Shown in pieces: positions 25,015 through 33,770 of a stretch of DNA of 61,016 nucleotides. The notes under the pieces are model-generated. The model was not told where the DNA came from. It did no database searches and worked only from the letters and a program-made list of their open reading frames with translations. The DNA is from Aquiflexum sp. TKW24L (GTDB taxonomy: Bacteria > Bacteroidota > Bacteroidia > Cytophagales > Cyclobacteriaceae). A program made the translations under genes and the position numbers. Positions within the stretch are counted from its first letter, which is position 1. Each line of letters begins with the position of its first letter. Location of the stretch: positions 1 through 61,016 of the forward strand of contig NZ_JAMFLG010000028.1 in NCBI RefSeq assembly GCF_023502205.1. Reading direction: 5' to 3'.

Positions 25015-26271
25015 TTAATCAATAAACCCAATTCCCACCGTATCATAACTTCCTTCGTCGATCAGGATAAACCTGCCGTTGGATTTGTTGTCGTGGTAGG
25101 TGTCGAAGTGGATAGACTTGCTCAACCTGAAATTTACCTTTCCGATGTCATTCAGTTTGAGTTGGGAGGCAGGAACTTCCCCTGTGAAATCCGTGTGGAT
25201 CACAGAATCAATACTTTCAACCTTTGCCAAAACCCTGTTGGTGCCATGCTGAAGCGTGTATTTATCTCCGACTTTCAAAGGCTTTGAATTGACTTGGCAG
25301 ATCGTTGCGGAGATTTGCTTTTCAGATTTTGGCAGTTCGCTGGACTTTACCAACATGTCGCCTCGGCTGATGTTGACTTCATCTTCCAATGTGATCGTGA
25401 TGGAAGCTCCGGGCAATGCCTCGGAATACTCCTGATCGAAGAAATGGATGGTTTTGATTTTGGATTCGGTGAAGGAAGGCAATACCGTCACTTCGTCGCC
25501 CACCTTTAGGCTGCCGCCATAAAGTTTCCCAGAGAATCCCCTGAAATCATGGAAGGCTTCCGTCCTAGGTCTCGTGACATACTGGATCGGAAATCTAGCC
25601 ACTGTGCTTTCGTGCAAATCCGATGGTTCCAAGACCTCTAGATGGTCCAAAAGTGTGTTGCCCACATACCAAGGCATGAGTTCAGAATGCTTTGCTATGT
25701 TTTCTCCTTTCAACGCAGAGATCGGAATGAAGGTGATCTGATCAGTTTTGAAGTCGCTCTTTTCTACCAAAACTTCAAAGTCTGCCTTTATTTTCAAGAA
25801 AACATCTTCGTCGTAATTGACTAGATCCATTTTATTGATAGCAACGACGACATGCCCAAGACGGAGGAGGTTGCTGATAAAGAAATGCCTATTGGTCTGC
25901 TCGATCACGCCTTTTCTGGCGTCAATGAGGATGATCGCCACCTGTGAAGTGGAGGCGCCTGTCACCATATTTCTGGTATACTCCACGTGTCCTGGAGTAT
26001 CGGCAATGACAAAATTGGTTTTGGCAGTATTGAAATAGATATGCGCCACGTCAATAGTAATGCCCTGCTCGCGCTCTGCAATCAAGCCATCTGTTGCCAA
26101 AGAAAAATCTAGGTAATCAAACCCACGCTGACGGCTGGTTTTCTCGATAGCTTCCAGCTTATCGGTAGTCAGGGATTTGGTATCATATAGCAACCTTCCG
26201 ATCAAGGTACTTTTGCCATCATCCACCGATCCTGCTGTTGCGATTTTTATAAGTTTTCTATTGTGTGTCAT
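25015..26271 (-). CDS. cysN: Sulfate adenylyltransferase subunit 1 (GTPase)
   Basis: A 418-residue EF-Tu-like GTPase: P-loop GSVDDGKSTLIGRLLYD (residues 15-31), DTPGH at about 92 and NKMD at about 146, followed by the beta-barrel domains. It couples GTP hydrolysis to APS formation by CysD. No APS kinase is fused, in line with an APS rather than PAPS route through the reductase encoded nearby. Repeats fill both flanking spacers. Confidence 0.96.
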   Translation of the reverse strand: MTHNRKLIKIATAGSVDDGKSTLIGRLLYDTKSLTTDKLEAIEKTSRQRGFDYLDFSLATDGLIAEREQGITIDVAHIYFNTAKTNFVIADTPGHVEYTRNMVTGASTSQVAIILIDARKGVIEQTNRHFFISNLLRLGHVVVAINKMDLVNYDEDVFLKIKADFEVLVEKSDFKTDQITFIPISALKGENIAKHSELMPWYVGNTLLDHLEVLEPSDLHESTVARFPIQYVTRPRTEAFHDFRGFSGKLYGGSLKVGDEVTVLPSFTESKIKTIHFFDQEYSEALPGASITITLEDEVNISRGDMLVKSSELPKSEKQISATICQVNSKPLKVGDKYTLQHGTNRVLAKVESIDSVIHTDFTGEVPASQLKLNDIGKVNFRLSKSIHFDTYHDNKSNGRFILIDEGSYDTVGIGFID

Positions 26272-26299
26272 GGGGAAATGGTAATTGAGTTAATGGTTA

Positions 26300-26412
26300 T
26301 TAGGTTATTGATCCTCGGACCACTGACGACGGACTATGGCTGAATCTAATTTTTTGACCAATCTGTCTCACGTCTCATGTCTAGTGTCTCACGTCTCACA
26401 TCACGTCTCACA
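26300..26412. repeat. Low-complexity GTCTCAC repeat between cysD and cysN
   Basis: The spacer has at least six copies of GTCTCAC/ATCTCAC (26368-26412) and, to the left, a GGACCACTGACGACGGACTATGG element. A similar (AAATCTC)n/(CTCGCTTCTCG)n tract lies at 27338-27398 between cysH and cysD. Confidence 0.75.
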
Positions 26413-26418
26413 TCTCCT

Positions 26419-27318
26419 TTAAAAATACCCGACTTTCTTCCTGCTTTCCATGGCTGCTTCGGAGCGTTTGTCGTCGATTCTCGCTCCCCTTTCGGAAATC
26501 GTTGAATCCCTGATTTCTGCTACCACAGCCTCTAAAGTATCAGCATCTGAAAGCACGGCCGCAGTACAGGTCATGTCGCCGACGGTGCGGAACCTGACCA
26601 TTTTCTCAAATACTTCCTCGTGGGATTCTCTATACACATGCTCATTTGCGGTCCAAACCATCCCGTCACGGAAGAAAACTTCTCTTTTGTGGGCGAAATA
26701 GATGGAAGGAATGGCGATGTTTTCAGTTTTGATATATTCCCATACATCTAATTCAGTCCAGTTGGAAATCGGGAAAACCCGCACGTTTTGTCCCTGATGG
26801 ATTCGACCATTAAGCATGTCGAACAACTCAGGGCGTTGGTTTTTTTCATCCCACTGTCCAAAATCATCCCTTACAGAAAAGACCCTTTCCTTAGCCCTTG
26901 CTTTTTCTTCATCCCTTCTCGCCCCGCCGATGCAGGCATCAAATTTGAATTCCTCGATGGCATCCAAAAGGGTAGTGGTCTGCAAGGTATTTCTGCTTGC
27001 ATATCTTCCTCTTTCCTCGGTGACTTTGCCTTGGTTGATGCTGTCCTGTACGTTGCGGACGATCAGTTCAAGACCCAATTCTGCAACCAATTGATCACGA
27101 AACTCGATGGTCTCCGGGAAATTATGTCCTGTGTCAATGTGCAGTAAAGGGAAAGGAATCCTCGCCGGATAAAATGCCTTTTGGGCCAATCTGACCAAAG
27201 TGATAGAATCTTTTCCTCCCGAAAAAAGCAGGACCGGTCTTTCAAACTGTGCCGCCACTTCCCTCAGGATATGGATCGATTCTGCTTCTTTGGGATTAGG
27301 TATGAATAGGTTTGACAT
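26419..27318 (-). CDS. cysD: Sulfate adenylyltransferase subunit 2
   Basis: A 299-residue ATP pyrophosphatase: PP-loop FSGGKDSITLVRLA near residues 32-45, HIDTGHNFPETIEFRD near 60-75, GGARRDEEKARAKERVFS near 130-147, and the C-terminal ESRKKVGYF. It forms APS from ATP and sulfate with CysN. The ATG at 27318 is preferred to an upstream TTG at 27342. Part of the leftward cysH-cysD-cysN order. Confidence 0.96.
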   Translation of the reverse strand: MSNLFIPNPKEAESIHILREVAAQFERPVLLFSGGKDSITLVRLAQKAFYPARIPFPLLHIDTGHNFPETIEFRDQLVAELGLELIVRNVQDSINQGKVTEERGRYASRNTLQTTTLLDAIEEFKFDACIGGARRDEEKARAKERVFSVRDDFGQWDEKNQRPELFDMLNGRIHQGQNVRVFPISNWTELDVWEYIKTENIAIPSIYFAHKREVFFRDGMVWTANEHVYRESHEEVFEKMVRFRTVGDMTCTAAVLSDADTLEAVVAEIRDSTISERGARIDDKRSEAAMESRKKVGYF

Positions 27319-27334
27319 GTCTTTTTTAATTTTT

Positions 27335-27400
27335 TTTCTCAAATCTCAAATCTCAAATCTCGTGTCTTTTCTCTCGCTTCTCGTCTCTCGCTTCTCACCT
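27335..27400. repeat. Low-complexity CT-rich tract between cysH and cysD
   Basis: Direct repeats AAATCTC (three in a row) then variants of TCTCGCTTCTCG. Together with the other cys spacers it shows that each junction of this operon has gained short repeats of a different kind. Confidence 0.7.
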
Positions 27401-28099
27401 AGCGTGTAAGCCACATTCCTTTTTGGAATCCTCCCACCACCACCGTCCTGCACGGGCATCTTCTCCCGGTAGGATGGCTCGCGTACAAGGTGCACAGCCA
27501 ATGCTGATGAAACCTTTGTCATGAAGAGGATTGTAGGGTACGTGGTTGTTGTTGATGTAGGAAATCATCTCCTCGTAGGTCCAATCCAACAGGGGGTTGA
27601 ACTTGATGATCTGATTGGCTTCATCCCATTCTAGTTTTTTCATGTCGCATCTGTTGGCACTTTGCTCAGCACGAAGCCCGGTCACCCAGATGCTATTTCC
27701 TTGCAGCGCCCTTTTCAATGGCTCGACTTTTCTGACATAGCAGCAGGCTTTGCGGTTTTCGACAGAATCGTAAAATCCATTGATACCTATATCGTCAACC
27801 AGGTTTTCGACAGATTCTCTTTCAGGATAGAGGACTTTGATTTTTGTATTGTATTTACTTTCTGTGCGCGCTATCAGGTCTAAAGTTTCGGGAAAAAGCC
27901 TTCCGGTATCCAATGAAAATATATGTATGGGGATCATGTTGGTTGTGATCAATTGTGTAATCACCTGATCTTCCTGTCCCAAAGAAGAGGAAAAAACAAT
28001 TTTGCCGCTGAATTGATCAGCAAGAGATGCCAATCCTTCGATTGGGCTAAGGTTCTCCACCTTTTCAATGAGGTAATCTAAATGGACTTTTAAACTCAC
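27395..28099 (-). CDS. cysH: Assimilatory adenylyl-sulfate (APS) reductase
   Basis: A 234-residue thiol-dependent reductase. The nucleotide loop is SSSLGQEDQV near residue 37. The [4Fe-4S] cysteines C119-C120 and C202-x2-C205 mark the APS-using type rather than the PAPS-only enzyme of E. coli. The catalytic cysteine is in ECGLH (C229). It reduces APS to sulfite using thioredoxin. It is the first enzyme gene after the Rrf2 regulator, 76 bases downstream, with its own promoter-like element. Confidence 0.95.
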   Translation of the reverse strand: MSLKVHLDYLIEKVENLSPIEGLASLADQFSGKIVFSSSLGQEDQVITQLITTNMIPIHIFSLDTGRLFPETLDLIARTESKYNTKIKVLYPERESVENLVDDIGINGFYDSVENRKACCYVRKVEPLKRALQGNSIWVTGLRAEQSANRCDMKKLEWDEANQIIKFNPLLDWTYEEMISYINNNHVPYNPLHDKGFISIGCAPCTRAILPGEDARAGRWWWEDSKKECGLHAR

Positions 28100-28111
28100 A
28101 GGATAATACGG

Positions 28112-28156
28112 CTATAATAGATTAGCAAAAGTATATAAAGTCTATAAATATTATAG
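28112..28156 (-). promoter_or_regulatory. cysH promoter with palindromic operator candidates
   Basis: On the minus strand a perfect -7 type box TACTTTTG lies at 28133-28126. Upstream, where a -33 TTG would be expected, there is instead the palindrome CTATAATATTTATAG (28156-28142), and the shorter CTATTATAG (28120-28112) lies downstream. These are good candidate binding sites for the adjacent Rrf2 protein. Poor -33 plus a bound palindrome suggests activation as well as repression. Confidence 0.55.
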
Positions 28157-28175
28157 GGTAATTAGATAAAAAATT

Positions 28176-28592
28176 TTATTCTTTATCCAAAATGTCAGCC
28201 AAAGACTTGTTTTCCAATACATTGAGCATCTCGTCACGTACTTGAATCATCACTTTATTGAGGCCGCACAGCGCTTCACTCTTGCATTCCACGCAAGGTT
28301 CGTAGTAATTGAGGCTGACGCATGGGAGTAGGGCAATTGGCCCGTCAAGCAAACGGATAACTTTAGATAGCGCCACATCTTTAGGGTCTTTGATCAGGTA
28401 ATATCCGCCCCCTTTTCCTTTTTTGCTGCCGAGGATTCCAGCCTTTTTGAGTTCCAGGAGGATGTTTTCCAAAAATTTATGTGAAATACCGTATTCCTCA
28501 GAAATATCATGGATGAGTACGGTCTTTTTGTCACGGTGTTTGCCGAGGTACGTCAGGGCATGAAAAGCATACTTGGTTTTTTTGGACAGCAT
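28176..28592 (-). CDS. Rrf2 family transcriptional regulator
   Basis: A 138-residue winged-helix regulator: N-terminal HTH with ISEEYGISHKFLENILLELKKAGILGSKKGKGGGYYL near residues 29-65, then a Cys cluster (CVSLNYYEPCVECKSEALC, four cysteines between about residues 92 and 110). IscR/NsrR use three cysteines to bind an Fe-S cluster; CymR uses none. The cysteine-bearing form suggests cluster- or thiol-based sensing. It is divergent from nothing and heads the leftward sulfate assimilation genes, so it most likely regulates them. Confidence 0.9.
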   Translation of the reverse strand: MLSKKTKYAFHALTYLGKHRDKKTVLIHDISEEYGISHKFLENILLELKKAGILGSKKGKGGGYYLIKDPKDVALSKVIRLLDGPIALLPCVSLNYYEPCVECKSEALCGLNKVMIQVRDEMLNVLENKSLADILDKE

Positions 28593-28720
28593 GGATACAA
28601 AAATAGGGTTTTTCTTTTTCCATCAAAGAACTGGTACATTCTGAAAAAATGGGCCACTAATTCCATCTCAAAAAAACAAAACGCTAGCAGGCGCCAAATT
28701 TCTGAATTGAATTTCTTTGC

Positions 28721-29914
28721 TCACTGCAAGATTTTGACCATCTGATCAAATGCCTTTTTCATTTCACTGATCTGAATGTCCCGTTTTTCTTCATAGACTG
28801 ATTTTGAGATGACAGTGGCTGCAAGAAATTGGGTGTAGATTTCTGAGAAATCAACAGCAAAATTATTTCCTTTTGCGCCCCAGGTATTGAGGTAGGCATC
28901 CAGCTTTTCCACTTTAAGTCCCACGTGCGGGACAGCATAACTCAATGCTGTAATGGCACCATGCAAACTTGTCCCGATATAGCATTTGGAATTAGCGATC
29001 AGGTACATGATATCCCAAATGTTGTCCGCATCAAAATAGGTAGCAGGGGATATCATTTTCCCTTTGACTGCTTCCAAAGCCAAATGATCGTCATGGTTCA
29101 GTGCTTTGCCGATGGGACAAAGACAGATTTTTACATTTTCCCTTTCCTGAATTTTATCTAATTCTGCAGCAATCAAATCCTCTTTGCCAACGGTGGTCTT
29201 TTTATTGATCTGGAAAAAAACGTAACTGCCTTTGTTTTCCTTTACATATGACCGAACCTCATTTGTTATTTGTGTCTCCAAAATGGTGACAGGATAAAAT
29301 TCCGACATCAGGATCGCAGAATCAGGAAATAGTTGGGCGTTTACGCCATTTTCCTTCAGGTTGGATACAGTGGTTTTATCCCTGACAGCGAGATAATCAG
29401 CCCGGATTAATTTCTTTTTCAAAAAGTCATACTGCTCAAATTGTGCTTTTTTCAATCCTGAACCTCCAAGTGAATTCAAAATCACTGATTTGACTCCCGG
29501 GAAATCTGACTTGGTAAATACAAAGGGTAGGATTGTTTTTCCTCCCAATACCTTTCTGGCGATACCATTCAGGTCGACGATTTTTGAGATACGGATATGG
29601 TACCGGTGGATTTTTTGGTAGGTTTTGTTGAGTGCAGCCAACAAAGAATGCCAAGTCACGCCTAAAGCTTCTCCACCAGCTACGATCACATGGACTTTAT
29701 CGGTTGGATTTTGGCAAGCTTTATAAAATGCCTGCAAGTCTTCGGTAGGAAAACCTCCTTCTTTGGACAGGTCACTTTCAACCAAGCCAAAAAAGTGGAA
29801 CTCAAAATCGATATTGTAAGTATTGAGTTGTTTTTCAATAATAAGTGGAAACAACAGGTCGCCATAGTTGTACCTGTCAAATGCGCCAATAACCAGTATT
29901 TTTTCCATATCCAT
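28721..29914 (-). CDS. Polysaccharide pyruvyl transferase family protein
   Basis: A 397-residue protein of the PS_pyruv_trans family, related to CsaB/EpsO/WcaK. It has ILVIGAFDRYNYGDLLFPLI at the N-terminus, VIVAGGEALG near residue 77 and ISKIVDLNGI; the C-terminal domain has the SKCYIGTSLHGAITALSYAVPHVGL signature. These enzymes add pyruvate ketals to sugars of cell-surface polysaccharide. The ATG at 29914 is chosen because it puts the conserved ILVIGAFD strand at the N-terminus. It is divergent from the flippase gene that starts the exopolysaccharide cluster. Confidence 0.85.
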   Translation of the reverse strand: MDMEKILVIGAFDRYNYGDLLFPLIIEKQLNTYNIDFEFHFFGLVESDLSKEGGFPTEDLQAFYKACQNPTDKVHVIVAGGEALGVTWHSLLAALNKTYQKIHRYHIRISKIVDLNGIARKVLGGKTILPFVFTKSDFPGVKSVILNSLGGSGLKKAQFEQYDFLKKKLIRADYLAVRDKTTVSNLKENGVNAQLFPDSAILMSEFYPVTILETQITNEVRSYVKENKGSYVFFQINKKTTVGKEDLIAAELDKIQERENVKICLCPIGKALNHDDHLALEAVKGKMISPATYFDADNIWDIMYLIANSKCYIGTSLHGAITALSYAVPHVGLKVEKLDAYLNTWGAKGNNFAVDFSEIYTQFLAATVISKSVYEEKRDIQISEMKKAFDQMVKILQ

Positions 29915-30203
29915 TATATGTTGCAAAAATTCTACCTTTTTTTGAAATTCTGTGATCTGAACGACTTGATCTTTCACATGATGCGTCGCAAAAGCTCATT
30001 GTAGCATCGTCAAAGTGTTTTTTTTGGTATAAAAATTTATTATCATGTGTGATTATAATTATGCCTAGATTTAATGAACAACAATTTCCATAGGCTCTTC
30101 TATATTTAATCTGGTGAAAATAAAAGGTATTTGGATGATTTAGCATCCGATTTGCTTCAAGAAGATTAATATCCAATCCAAGTTTTTCATCTTACAGTAA
30201 AAA
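29915..30203. other. Divergent promoter region of the polysaccharide cluster
   Basis: About 290 AT-rich bases between the leftward pyruvyl transferase and the rightward flippase. It must hold both promoters, but no convincing TTG-N19-TAnnTTTG pair could be fixed by eye. Confidence 0.4.
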
Positions 30204-31748
30204 ATGGCCGGACCGACATCAGTTAAGAAAATTTTTTCAGGTTCCATGTGGGGCATTGTCGCCAAAATCTTTGATGCCTTGGCCAAGTTCGTGACGATTC
30301 CTTTGTTGGTTGGATATTATGGCAAGGGAGACTACGGTTTGATTGCTTTGGCATTTTCGCTCAATGCTTACCTGAGGTTGATGGATTTGGGGATGAACGT
30401 AGGCTCCGTGCGGTATTTTGCCATGTGGGAGTCAAAATCCAAGTACAAAAAAATCATGAGGGCTTCAAGGTCCAGCATGGTTTTTTACGGAGGGATTGGA
30501 TTGATCAATTCACTGATTTTTGTTTTGATGGCCGACTATGGGCCTTCCCTTTTTAATATTTCACAGGAACAGGCACCCATATACCGAATCATGATGTACA
30601 TCCTAGCGGGAAGTACGGTTTTCAATTGGCTTTCCAATGTGATCATCCAACTCCTGAGTGCCAAGGACGAGCTCGGATTTGTCAACCGAATCACTTTCAT
30701 CAGCAGCATACTCAATTTTTTGGTGGCTTTGGCAGCCATACAGTTCCAGTGGTCACTCCCGGTATATTTCCTATTTTATACTTTGTCAAATTTGATTGTT
30801 TTACCTTTTTATATCCATCGCCTTCGGGTATATCCTATTCCGATCCGGGAATTGCTTTCTCCAAAATGGGACTGGTCTGCATTCAGCCAAATCATCGGCT
30901 ACAGCATGTCGATATTTGTGATGGGAATTTTTCAGTTTTCTGCCAATGAGCTCCGTCCAATACTTTTGGCAAGGTATGCATCCGGGCTTGAGGTCTTGAC
31001 CGAATACCGTGTCATCCAGACCATAGCGATGCTTGTTTTGTCTTTTGGAACAATTTTCATGCAGGTATTACTCCCTTCAGCTTCCAAAGTATATGCAGAA
31101 AACAACCATCCCAAAATGGAAAAAATGGTCTTCGAGGCCACGAGGTATATCTCTGTATTTTTGACTTTTGTGGTATTTATCCTGATTCTGAATGCTGATA
31201 AAATTCTCCTTGTCTATATGGGTGAGGATTATCTCCACCTGACGATTTGGCTCGTCATATGGCTGCTGACGGTTTTGCTTTCGATGCACAATACGCCTGT
31301 GGCGAGTCTTGTGCTGTCTTCTGGAAAAACCAGAGCATTGGTTTATTCCTCGGCAATAGGCTGTTTGGTCTCCTTGCCGCTTACCGTTGTATTGGCTCCC
31401 GAATTCAATGTCGGTGCCGCGGTGATAGGCTACCTCGCTTATATGGTGATCCAGATCGGATTTTTTTACCTCTATTATATCCCAAAGGTATTGTCGCTCA
31501 ATAGCCACAACATTTTCTTTGGTGGGTTTTTCCCTTCTCTTTTAGGCGCAGTTATTGCAATGCTGCTTGCACACTACTTCGGAGGGTGGATCCAAATTGA
31601 AAATCCTTTTGTAAGTATCCTTGTCAATTCAGCGGTTTTTGTGGTTTTATTCTTAGCCTACCACATCACCTTTGTGGTCAAAGCTGCTGATGTCAGTTAT
31701 TTAAAGGAAAAATTATTTAACAAAACAGCGACCGATGACATCAACTGA
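30204..31748 (+). CDS. Polysaccharide flippase, Wzx/MATE-like
   Basis: A 514-residue integral membrane protein with about 12-14 helices, of the polysaccharide biosynthesis (PST/Wzx) family. The N-terminus has SGSMWGIVAKIFDALAKFVTIPLLVGYYG. It would move lipid-linked oligosaccharide units across the inner membrane. Its 3' end overlaps the next glycosyltransferase by 14 bases. It is the first of nine rightward genes. Confidence 0.88.
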   Translation: MAGPTSVKKIFSGSMWGIVAKIFDALAKFVTIPLLVGYYGKGDYGLIALAFSLNAYLRLMDLGMNVGSVRYFAMWESKSKYKKIMRASRSSMVFYGGIGLINSLIFVLMADYGPSLFNISQEQAPIYRIMMYILAGSTVFNWLSNVIIQLLSAKDELGFVNRITFISSILNFLVALAAIQFQWSLPVYFLFYTLSNLIVLPFYIHRLRVYPIPIRELLSPKWDWSAFSQIIGYSMSIFVMGIFQFSANELRPILLARYASGLEVLTEYRVIQTIAMLVLSFGTIFMQVLLPSASKVYAENNHPKMEKMVFEATRYISVFLTFVVFILILNADKILLVYMGEDYLHLTIWLVIWLLTVLLSMHNTPVASLVLSSGKTRALVYSSAIGCLVSLPLTVVLAPEFNVGAAVIGYLAYMVIQIGFFYLYYIPKVLSLNSHNIFFGGFFPSLLGAVIAMLLAHYFGGWIQIENPFVSILVNSAVFVVLFLAYHITFVVKAADVSYLKEKLFNKTATDDIN

Positions 31749-32703
31749 TCAGGTAAAGTTTTCCATATGTATCCCTGCTTACAAAAGCAGCTACCTGAAA
31801 GAATGCATTCAAAGCATTCTCAATCAGACTTGTCAGGATTTTGAGCTGATCGTTTTAAATGACAATTCTCCGCAACCTGTGGAAGAAATTGTCCTTGAGT
31901 TTGATAAAAATAGGATCCGTTATTACAAAAACGAAACCAATGTCGGTGCGGTCAAATTGGTGGACAATTGGAATAAATGCCTCTCCCTTGCCAAAGGGGA
32001 ATACATCATGATCATGGGCGATGACGATGTTCTGGAGCCTGATTACCTTGCGGAATTTCTTGATTTGATGTCAAAATATCCCGGTCTGCATGTGTACCAC
32101 TGCAGGAGTCAGATCATCGATGATACGGGAAAAACCCAAATGCTGACTCCAGCTTGTCCATCCTTTGAGTCTGTCTATGATTCCATTTGGCATCGACTGA
32201 ATCAATACCGCTCGAATTACATTTCGGATTATGTCTATTTGACTTCAGCCCTGCGGGAAAGTGGCGGCTTCTACTATTTACCGCTTGCTTGGGGCACGGA
32301 CGACATCACCGCATTTATTGCTTCTGCCACTCATGGGATTGCACATAGCAATAAGCCGGTATTCAAATACAGAAGCCATGGAATGTCGATCAGTTCGACG
32401 ACAAGCAATGATTTGGATAAAATGATTGCAGATGAAGGGTATGCCAAATGGCTAGAAGGATTTCTCCAAAAATCTCCTACCGATGCAGATGCTATAATTC
32501 TCCACCGTCATCTGGTTTTGAATCAAAAAAATTACATGCACAAAAGGAAGATTTTCACCTTGAGCAAGGTGATGGTCTCCGATTCATTCAAGAAACTTAT
32601 TTCGTGGCTGAAAAACCGGTCACGATTCGGACTTTCTGTCAAAGACGTCTTATTGGCATTTGCCAAAAGCCAAAATATGAAAAGGAAGGCCACAAGCCTC
32701 TAA
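31735..32703 (+). CDS. Glycosyltransferase family 2
   Basis: A 322-residue GT-A fold enzyme with KFSICIPAYKSSYLKECIQSIL at the N-terminus and the metal-binding DXD-type motif IMGDDDVLEPDY near residues 95-106. It adds a sugar from a nucleotide donor during repeat-unit assembly. The 5' end overlaps the flippase gene, indicating coupled translation. Donor and acceptor unknown. Confidence 0.9.
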   Translation: MTSTDQVKFSICIPAYKSSYLKECIQSILNQTCQDFELIVLNDNSPQPVEEIVLEFDKNRIRYYKNETNVGAVKLVDNWNKCLSLAKGEYIMIMGDDDVLEPDYLAEFLDLMSKYPGLHVYHCRSQIIDDTGKTQMLTPACPSFESVYDSIWHRLNQYRSNYISDYVYLTSALRESGGFYYLPLAWGTDDITAFIASATHGIAHSNKPVFKYRSHGMSISSTTSNDLDKMIADEGYAKWLEGFLQKSPTDADAIILHRHLVLNQKNYMHKRKIFTLSKVMVSDSFKKLISWLKNRSRFGLSVKDVLLAFAKSQNMKRKATSL

Positions 32704-32708
32704 ACATC

Positions 32709-33770
32709 ATGGAAATCATTTTTAATCCACCGGTCAACAAAGCCAACAAATACATCTCCATCATGGTGGATGCATTGGAGGTGTCCGGGTATAGGGTGCA
32801 TCCCTTGGATAATTTTTTTTCCGGTTTGAAGCATTTCAATTCAATCAAATTGGTTCATCTCAACTGGTTTGAAAACTTGGATGACACATCTTACACTAAG
32901 ATGATTTCAAGTTTTATTAAGAAGTCATTGGTTTTGGAAGTGATCAGAATGAGCGGTAAAAAGCTCGTTTGGACGATGCATAATAGGGTTTCCCATGAAA
33001 AACAATCAGGGCATCTGAGCAATATCCTTACCAGGAAGCTAATCAGATATTCCCATGCTATCATTATTCATTGTAGCCAATCGAGGGATTTACTTCTTGA
33101 AATCCATCCTTCATTAGCATCTAAAATCCATTACTTGCCACATCCTGATTTTATAGAAAGTTATGGTCCTGTGGTGAAAGAAAATGATCAAAATGGGGCG
33201 CTGAAACTGCTTTTTCTTGGAGCAATCAAGCCTTATAAAAATATCGAACTACTGATCAAAACAGCCGGACATCTGGAAGATAAAGTTGAATTGACCATTG
33301 CCGGCAATTCAAAATCCGAAGATTATAAAAAACATCTGTCCCGGTTTGCAGGGATTTTCAACAATATCAAATTGAAATTGGAATTCATTCCTGACAAAGA
33401 CATTCCCAAATTAATCAGGGGATGTGACTTATTGGTTTTACCTTATGCCCTCAATAGTAGCCTGAATTCCGGAACGGTACTCCTGGCTTTTTCTTACGGA
33501 AAAACAGTGATCTGTCCCGAGATTGGAACATTGGCTGATATGAAGGAAGTTGGGTCTCAATTTTTATCCTATGACTATGAGTCAGAAGAAGAACATGCCA
33601 CTAAGCTCAATAAAATGATGGAAACTGCTTTTTTTCTGAAAAAGTCAGATCCCGAAATTTTCAGAAATATGGGTGCCAAGATGTTCCAATACGTCAAGGA
33701 CAATCATAGCAAAAAAATGGTTACTGAAGGTTTGAAGCAAGTCTACCAGGCTGTATTAAAGAGAAAATGA
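32709..33770 (+). CDS. Glycosyltransferase family 4 (group 1)
   Basis: A 353-residue GT-B enzyme. The ATG at 32709 (MEIIFNPPVNKANKY) follows the previous stop by five bases. An in-frame extension back to 32448 lies inside the preceding gene and is rejected. The C-terminal nucleotide-sugar domain has LKLLFLGAIKPYKNIELLI near residue 161 and CDLLVLPYALNSSLNSGTVLLAFSYGK near 238. Overlaps the next gene by 4 bases. Confidence 0.85.
   Translation: MEIIFNPPVNKANKYISIMVDALEVSGYRVHPLDNFFSGLKHFNSIKLVHLNWFENLDDTSYTKMISSFIKKSLVLEVIRMSGKKLVWTMHNRVSHEKQSGHLSNILTRKLIRYSHAIIIHCSQSRDLLLEIHPSLASKIHYLPHPDFIESYGPVVKENDQNGALKLLFLGAIKPYKNIELLIKTAGHLEDKVELTIAGNSKSEDYKKHLSRFAGIFNNIKLKLEFIPDKDIPKLIRGCDLLVLPYALNSSLNSGTVLLAFSYGKTVICPEIGTLADMKEVGSQFLSYDYESEEEHATKLNKMMETAFFLKKSDPEIFRNMGAKMFQYVKDNHSKKMVTEGLKQVYQAVLKRK

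Noticed and set aside
32448-32708. N-terminal extension of the second glycosyltransferase
   Set aside because: It would overlap the preceding glycosyltransferase by 250 bases; the ATG at 32709 fits the family start.
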